A DNA stretch of 11,163 nucleotides from a bacterium BMS3Bbin07 (GTDB lineage Bacteria > Nitrospirota > Thermodesulfovibrionia > Thermodesulfovibrionales > JdFR-85), in contig BDTQ01000223.1 in the NCBI GenBank assembly GCA_002898135.1, forward strand, positions 1-11,163, in the 5' to 3' direction. Below the pieces are notes generated by a model that worked only from the letters and a program-made list of their open reading frames with translations, was not told the origin of the DNA and ran no database searches. Of the stretch, positions 7,526 to 11,163 are shown one piece after another (the stretch's first letter is position 1; the number at the start of each line of letters is the position of its first letter). The translations under genes and the position numbers were made by a program.

Positions 7526-7555
7526 TTGACAGAGTCATGGGGTTTATGATATTTT
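7526..7555 (+). promoter_or_regulatory. candidate promoter for the small coiled-coil gene, possibly leaderless
   Basis: A consensus TTGACA (7526-7531) is followed after 18 bases by TATTTT (7550-7555). The ATG at 7563 lies 7 bases beyond the -10, where transcription would be expected to start, and no ribosome binding site is visible. The TTGACA directly abuts the opposing -35 of the trpE promoter candidate, making a CAATTG centre at the junction. Confidence 0.5.
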
Positions 7556-7562
7556 TATATGC

Positions 7563-7826
7563 ATGAAGGCTCTCACACTTTTGGCAAAGCGTATAAGGGA
7601 AACCAGGATTTTATTTCGCTACAAGACGCGGTGCAGGTACCTCAAGACCGAGCTTGAGCATGTAAAGACTTTTTATGACGAGAAACTCCAGGAAATGAGT
7701 CTGATACTCCAGTATAAATCTCATGAACTTGAGAGACGTGTTAGTGAGCTGGAAGAATACAGAAGGGAAACACAGCATCTCTTAAAGATTCTTGACTCCC
7801 TCGAATCAGAAAAAAGAACCAACTGA
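7563..7826 (+). CDS. small coiled-coil hypothetical protein
   Basis: I do not recognise this 87-residue protein. Residues 1-30 are rich in Arg and Lys, and residues 27-85 look like one long charged helix with heptad-like Leu, Met and Val spacing, suggesting a coiled coil that would dimerise. It has a single Cys (C24), no signal peptide, no membrane segment and no metal motif. The start at 7563 has no Shine-Dalgarno sequence but is placed just beyond a good promoter-like sequence, which supports a real, perhaps leaderless, gene. It is divergent from trpE and upstream of the tRNA-Gly gene. The frame carries no recognised domain, so coding status rests on length, promoter and amino acid pattern. 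Confidence 0.6.
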   Translation: MKALTLLAKRIRETRILFRYKTRCRYLKTELEHVKTFYDEKLQEMSLILQYKSHELERRVSELEEYRRETQHLLKILDSLESEKRTN

Positions 7827-7827
7827 A

Positions 7828-7858
7828 GATATATACTTGCAGTACGCAAGCTTATATC
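7828..7858 (+). terminator. stem-loop just after the coiled-coil gene
   Basis: One base past the stop codon, GATATA (7828-7833) pairs with TATATC (7853-7858) and CTTGC (7836-7840) pairs with GCAAG (7846-7850), with a 2x2 internal mismatch and an AGTAC loop. There is no immediate T-run; a run of five Ts appears only at 7872-7876. It may be a weak terminator or a 3' end stabiliser. Confidence 0.35.
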
Positions 7859-7917
7859 AAGTAAAGAAAAGTTTTTCCTGTTATTGAAGGCTCTCGAGGG
7901 AAATTCAACAACATCAA

Positions 7918-7992
7918 GCGGGCGTAGCTCAGTGGTAGAGCACAACCTTGCCAAGGTTGGGGTCGCGGGTTCGAATCCCGTCGCCCGCTCCA
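7918..7992 (+). tRNA. tRNA-Gly, anticodon GCC
   Basis: A full cloverleaf can be drawn. The acceptor GCGGGCG (7918-7924) pairs with CGCCCGC (7982-7988). The D-stem is GCTC/GAGC. The anticodon stem CAACC/GGTTG has loop TTGCCAA and anticodon GCC at 7950-7952, and the T-arm carries GTTCGAATC. The discriminator base is T and CCA is encoded (7990-7992). It reads GGC and GGU glycine codons. Confidence 0.97.
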
Positions 7993-8020
7993 TAACTTAA
8001 GAGACGGATGAAAAAAAAGT

Positions 8021-8150
8021 GATGGAGTGATGGAGTTGAGGACGCAAAGCGCATAGGGCATAGCGTCAAAGATAAGACGCATTAGGGCATAGCGCGAAGG
8101 ACACGGGACTCCTTAAGCTTTGTCTTTACGCTTTGCTCCATGCGCTTTGC
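8021..8150. repeat. mixed direct and inverted short repeats in the tRNA-Gly/tRNA-Cys spacer
   Basis: Two exact GATGGAGT octamers lie at 8021-8036. Two near-identical copies of CGCATAGGGCATAGCG occur at 8050-8065 and 8078-8094, the second with one extra T. GCAAAGCGCAT (8044-8054) has a perfect reverse complement at 8140-8150, and pairing continues imperfectly inward for about 30 bases (CTTTACGCTTTG near 8124-8135). The 221-base spacer between the tRNAs shows no convincing open reading frame; this repeat is its main content. Confidence 0.75.
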
Positions 8151-8213
8151 ATTTTTAAATCGTGAGTAATCGAGAGGCTGAAAAGAAGTCTTTTAGTTTC
8201 ACGATGCTTTAAT

Positions 8214-8289
8214 GGCGGCGTACCCAAGTGGCTAAGGGGGAGGTCTGCAAAACCTTTATGCGCCGGTTCGAATCCGGCCGCCGCCTCCA
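8214..8289 (+). tRNA. tRNA-Cys, anticodon GCA
   Basis: The acceptor GGCGGCG (8214-8220) pairs with CGCCGCC (8279-8285). The anticodon stem GAGGT/ACCTT has loop CTGCAAA with anticodon GCA at 8247-8249. The T-stem GCCGG/CCGGC holds loop TTCGAAT. The discriminator is T (U73), the known cysteine identity element, and CCA is encoded at 8287-8289. No clear promoter or terminator is visible next to it; the oppositely oriented yjbQ-like gene ends 8 bases downstream. Confidence 0.96.
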
Positions 8290-8297
8290 GGCTATAA

Positions 8298-8714
8298 TCA
8301 TTCCCCGATAATCTTGACCAAAACCCTTTTCCTCCGTCTGCCGTCAAACTCCCCGTAAAATATCTGCTCCCATGGACCGAAATCGAGTCTTCCATTCGTC
8401 ACGGCAACCACAACCTCCCTGCCCATAATCTGCCGCTTCAAATGGGCGTCAGCGTTATCCTCTCCAACATTATGATGATACTGGGAGACCGGTTCATGGG
8501 GGGCAAGTTTTTCCAGCCAGACGTCATAGTCGTGATGAAGTCCGGGGTCGTCATCATTGATAAAGACAGAGGCCGTTATATGCATGGCATTTACAAGCAC
8601 AAGCCCCTCTTTGATACCGCTCTCCCCAAGACATGCTTCAACCTCAGGAGTAATGTTTATAAAGGCCCGCCGGGTTGGCACCTCAAACCATAGCTCCTTA
8701 CGATAGCTCTTCAT
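8298..8714 (-). CDS. yjbQ: YjbQ family (UPF0047) protein
   Basis: A 138-residue single-domain protein of the YjbQ/UPF0047 family. Family signatures are [14 protein letters not shown] at 41-54, [14 protein letters not shown] at 80-93 and [21 protein letters not shown] at 107-127, with the clustered His, Glu and Asp expected at the shared active site. The E. coli relative has been reported to have weak thiamine phosphate synthase activity, but the physiological role is not settled. The ATG at 8714 is preceded by GGAGG four bases upstream and lies inside the last codons of the preceding gene (17-base overlap), so it is translated as the end of that cluster. The 3' end almost meets tRNA-Cys on the other strand. 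Confidence 0.92.
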   Translation of the reverse strand: MKSYRKELWFEVPTRRAFINITPEVEACLGESGIKEGLVLVNAMHITASVFINDDDPGLHHDYDVWLEKLAPHEPVSQYHHNVGEDNADAHLKRQIMGREVVVAVTNGRLDFGPWEQIFYGEFDGRRRKRVLVKIIGE

Positions 8715-10086
8715 ATACCCTCCCTGTATTGTTAATTCTCACACCCCCCCCGAATGTCTGCCAGTTGCGAGTGGGACGGTCTCTCATGTACCCCTCCAAC
8801 CAGGCATATTGAGGATGTTGTTTTAAAAAGGCTTTTACGTCAAACGGCATGCCACAGGCATGCCCCCACCGCGCCTGAAAACTCATATTTTCTGCCATGG
8901 CAGAATCAACGACCTTCCCATCGCCTGCTCCCCATGGATAATAAGGCCCCTGACCGGCATGACTGCCATATTTCGCATCGTCAAGCTCAAGATGCCCGCA
9001 TATTGTCCGGGAACAGGGATTATCCTGCTTTTGAAGATAAACATCCCCATGGTCTGATATGATCTCTTTGGCTTTATCAATATCAACACTACCATTGATG
9101 ATCTCTTTGTCGAGCAGCTCCATAAACCGAAGGCGGCGGGCACCGTTGTAACGTATATCAGAATAGCTGTTGCCGCTACATTCCTGGTTGCGAATCCTCA
9201 GGTCAGCAGCCACATTATAACCGCTGTAATAACCGTCATCCTTTTTCTCGAAACCAAGATATTTTAATCCTATCTCAACTCTTGCGATCTCTTTTGTTTT
9301 AATATCTCCTAACAGCCAACTACCGGCATAACCACCATTGTTATTTTTCCACATTCTGTTTTTCCAGTCTTCAATGCTTTGGGCATATTGACACGCCTTG
9401 CGGGAACGGTAAAATTCCGGCTCGCCCTTATTGTCAAACCCGGAAAAATCGGAGATGGTGGTTTCTGCCACAACCAGTTTTGCTCCGGTTATCCACCAGT
9501 CTATGGTACTGGCAATATAGCCCGGAGCGGCTTGAAAAAGCAAGCGGTAGCCGTTGGCCGGATAGATATCCAGAATTATGTTGTAGTGATCCGAGGCAGC
9601 ATACCTGTCCCAGCAGTTGTGGGCCATGACAATATTGCCGTCTTTGGTGGCATTACCGGTTGCAAGAAATGCACTGCAGCGGTGTGCATTTCTTAACCGG
9701 TGAGGTTGTGAGCCATTATACATCGGCCACCAGGAACCCAGCAGATCCTGGTAGCTGTTCCAGGTCAGAATCTCCTCAAAACTGGTCAGAAACCGGTTGG
9801 CACAGGCACCATCGGCAATACCCCGCAGTTCCTGGGTGAATTCATCGTCAATATGCCGGGGGAAAAGCTCGTTGGCCTTTTCAATAAAAAAATCCCACTC
9901 CATTCCCGTATCCCATTTGGCCAGAAACCTGTTTACTCTTATGGCCTCTTTTATTTGAGAGGCCAGGTAGTAACCATGCTGAAAGCCGCGCTGGTAGGGC
10001 TCTCCTGCAATCTTCAGATAAATCCAGCCATCTCTCGGCTCCGGTTCTCCCCCTATCAGGAGGGCTTTTAAATAGTTATTCGTCAT
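8698..10086 (-). CDS. phospholipase B-like / C45-type N-terminal nucleophile hydrolase
   Basis: Likely a self-processing Ntn hydrolase acting on an amide or ester bond; the substrate is unknown. Of 462 residues, [16 protein letters not shown] at 30-45 fits the N-terminal helix of C45/phospholipase B-like proteins. HRCSAF at 135-140 gives C137 as the candidate nucleophile freed by cleavage after R136. [16 protein letters not shown] at 147-162 follows as in the family. [24 protein letters not shown] (187-210) and a later [12 protein letters not shown] segment resemble phospholipase B-like lamina proteins. No signal peptide is seen, unlike the lysosomal relatives. Start: the TTG at 10089 is replaced by the ATG at 10086, which overlaps the upstream TGA by one base (TGATG) and follows a GGAAGGGAAG ribosome binding site. 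Arginine codons are CGN in 6 of the first 10, against 2 of the first 10 in trpE, a slight hint of different origin. Confidence 0.72.
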   Translation of the reverse strand: MTNNYLKALLIGGEPEPRDGWIYLKIAGEPYQRGFQHGYYLASQIKEAIRVNRFLAKWDTGMEWDFFIEKANELFPRHIDDEFTQELRGIADGACANRFLTSFEEILTWNSYQDLLGSWWPMYNGSQPHRLRNAHRCSAFLATGNATKDGNIVMAHNCWDRYAASDHYNIILDIYPANGYRLLFQAAPGYIASTIDWWITGAKLVVAETTISDFSGFDNKGEPEFYRSRKACQYAQSIEDWKNRMWKNNNGGYAGSWLLGDIKTKEIARVEIGLKYLGFEKKDDGYYSGYNVAADLRIRNQECSGNSYSDIRYNGARRLRFMELLDKEIINGSVDIDKAKEIISDHGDVYLQKQDNPCSRTICGHLELDDAKYGSHAGQGPYYPWGAGDGKVVDSAMAENMSFQARWGHACGMPFDVKAFLKQHPQYAWLEGYMRDRPTRNWQTFGGGVRINNTGRVYEELS

Positions 10087-11163
10087 CAAATCTTCCCTTC
10101 CTTTTCATTGCTTGTCAAATCCCCACTGGCAATTTCTTCCAACTGCCTCACTCCACGAGTCCATGGAAGGAACCCGATATTGCTGGCCGTGGTATTGAAT
10201 TGGATTTCAGAAATGTTATTTTTAACTCCCAGCTCCTGATAATACTGGTATGCCCTGCCGCCTACGGTATAGCATGGGGCGTATCCGGGCTGGGACAGGA
10301 AGGTAAAACATTCACCATGCAGATATTCCTTACTTATCTGGGTCTTCTCGGATGCCCAGTCCAGAAAGGCCGTATATGTCATTTTACCACCATTGACCTT
10401 TACATCGCAGAGGGCCCTGATATACCGGATAATCCGCCAGATATATGTTTCAAATTTGGCTCCAAGTACGGCCTGTTCCTGTGCTTCGAGGGTATCACCG
10501 TAGAGTTTCAGGTAGGCTTGCTGTACAGGGTCGAGACCGCTTTTCCCCAGGAGCTCTTGAGCGGCTTCCCAATATTGGTATTCACGGAAGAAAGCCATTC
10601 CCTCGGTCAACACTTCCAGGATCGGAGTAAACAGGTTCAGCAGTGGCGAACCTGCATGTTGAGCTGCCTTGACAAAGTTAAAACCATGCGACAACTCATG
10701 CACTATAATATTGATCATGGTCAGCAGAGAGGTATTCTCGGAAGGGGTGTAATACAGGCTTGCTGTGGGATGATCCGTTAAATAATCGACAGCACGGTCC
10801 TCTCCGCCTGTCACCATCGCTGTCAGGTAAGACGGTGTCTGCACCAAAGTCACATGGTCAGAAGGATCGATACGGATGATATAATCCGTGCCAAAGGCAT
10901 TGCTGACCGATACAACCTTCTCTGCAACTGCCATTTCGTCTTTTACTGCATAGTATTTACTCTGTGCATCCCAGACTTCCTCTATTGTACTCCCCTCGGG
11001 TAAACCAAGTTTTTGCGCCATCTCCACAGCGAGGGAGGGCAAAATCGGCATTTCAGCATTCAGCAGGTCAGTGGCCATGGTTTCAATTTCCCCGGCTGTG
11101 AGCCCGAGATTATACTGATTTTCCAACAGCCCGGGATATCCCTTGACAGGTTTCGGAGGCATT
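10086..11163 (-). CDS. DUF885-like zinc metallopeptidase, N-terminus beyond window edge
   Basis: Probable zinc-dependent peptidase or amidase. The visible 358 residues contain HELSH at 155-159, the zinc-binding HExxH, followed 28 residues later by E187 in LTEGMAFF, the position of the third ligand (EGWALY in typical DUF885 proteins). Near the C-terminus, LSQPGYAPCYTVGGRAY corresponds to the conserved PGQAxxYxxG segment. DUF885 proteins are usually 550-600 residues and the start of this frame resembles their middle region, so the ATG at 11162 is probably internal and the gene continues to the right. The stop at 10086-10088 overlaps the ATG of the Ntn hydrolase by one base, so the two are likely co-translated. 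The exact substrate cannot be inferred; the divergence from canonical HEAYPGHH makes this a remote family member. Confidence 0.68.
   Translation of the reverse strand, partial: MPPKPVKGYPGLLENQYNLGLTAGEIETMATDLLNAEMPILPSLAVEMAQKLGLPEGSTIEEVWDAQSKYYAVKDEMAVAEKVVSVSNAFGTDYIIRIDPSDHVTLVQTPSYLTAMVTGGEDRAVDYLTDHPTASLYYTPSENTSLLTMINIIVHELSHGFNFVKAAQHAGSPLLNLFTPILEVLTEGMAFFREYQYWEAAQELLGKSGLDPVQQAYLKLYGDTLEAQEQAVLGAKFETYIWRIIRYIRALCDVKVNGGKMTYTAFLDWASEKTQISKEYLHGECFTFLSQPGYAPCYTVGGRAYQYYQELGVKNNISEIQFNTTASNIGFLPWTRGVRQLEEIASGDLTSNEKEGKI

Noticed and set aside
7490..7562. trp attenuator, T-box or TRAP leader for trpE
   Set aside because: The gap is only 73 bases with no leader peptide rich in Trp, no specifier stem and no terminator/antiterminator pair.
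7721..8082. Two minus-strand frames across tRNA-Gly
   Set aside because: Their GRRDSNPRPQPW and ERATGFEPATP stretches are the well-known mistranslation of a tRNA gene in reverse, not protein.
7993..8213. Regulatory RNA in the tRNA spacer
   Set aside because: The inverted arms could fold, but there is no promoter, terminator or known RNA motif, and the sequence is explained by short repeats.
8126..8395. Minus-strand frame of 89 codons crossing tRNA-Cys
   Set aside because: It covers the tRNA gene and the tail of yjbQ in another frame; sequences like AAGFEPA are the usual artefact of reading a tRNA T-arm backwards.
9379..9696. Plus-strand frame of 105 codons with plausible composition opposite the Ntn hydrolase
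   Set aside because: The opposite strand carries the conserved HRCSAF and TKDG...AHN signatures over the same bases, so this is a shadow frame.

Overview
This window is a dense, almost entirely chromosomal-looking stretch from a Gram-negative bacterium. Lipid A and Kdo genes (lpxB, kdtA) show that an outer membrane with lipopolysaccharide is present. The preference for AGG/AGA arginine codons and ATA isoleucine codons, the close match to trp and lpx proteins of deep-branching lineages, and short pseudo-periodic repeats between genes suggest something like Nitrospirota or a former deltaproteobacterial group. That assignment is an impression, not a demonstrated result.

Left two-thirds (1-7489, all minus strand): transcription would run from trpE at the right to kdtA at the left, in the order trpE - trpG - trpD - gnnA-like oxidoreductase - gnnB-like aminotransferase - lpxB - kdtA (cut by the left edge). 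The first three genes make anthranilate from chorismate and attach phosphoribose, the entry steps to tryptophan. trpC, trpF, trpB and trpA are absent. The next four form an envelope block. A Gfo/Idh/MocA oxidoreductase and a DegT-type aminotransferase with a 4-base overlap sit next to lpxB. By analogy with Acidithiobacillus GnnA/GnnB, this suggests UDP-GlcNAc is converted to its 3-amino form, so that lipid A carries amide-linked chains at position 3. LpxB would then form the disaccharide and KdtA would add Kdo.

Middle (7490-8290, plus strand): a 73-base divergent gap carries two back-to-back promoter-like sequences so close to the start codons that both mRNAs could be leaderless. A small coiled-coil protein gene follows, then tRNA-Gly(GCC) and tRNA-Cys(GCA), separated by a 221-base spacer rich in short repeats.

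Right (8298-11163, minus strand): three overlapping genes run toward the tRNAs. They are a DUF885-like zinc metallopeptidase (cut by the right edge), an N-terminal-nucleophile hydrolase of the phospholipase B-like/C45 type, and a YjbQ family protein. The overlaps suggest co-translation. Arginine codon choice in the first two differs mildly from that of the trp genes.

No CRISPR array, transposase, phage gene or rRNA was seen. No gene-free stretch exceeds 300 bases. The most unusual non-coding structure is a set of 7-8 bp pseudo-tandem repeats, one in each of three gaps, and a compact composite hairpin between trpG and trpD. The window holds mainly recognisable housekeeping genes; the least characterised system is the peptidase/Ntn-hydrolase/YjbQ cluster.
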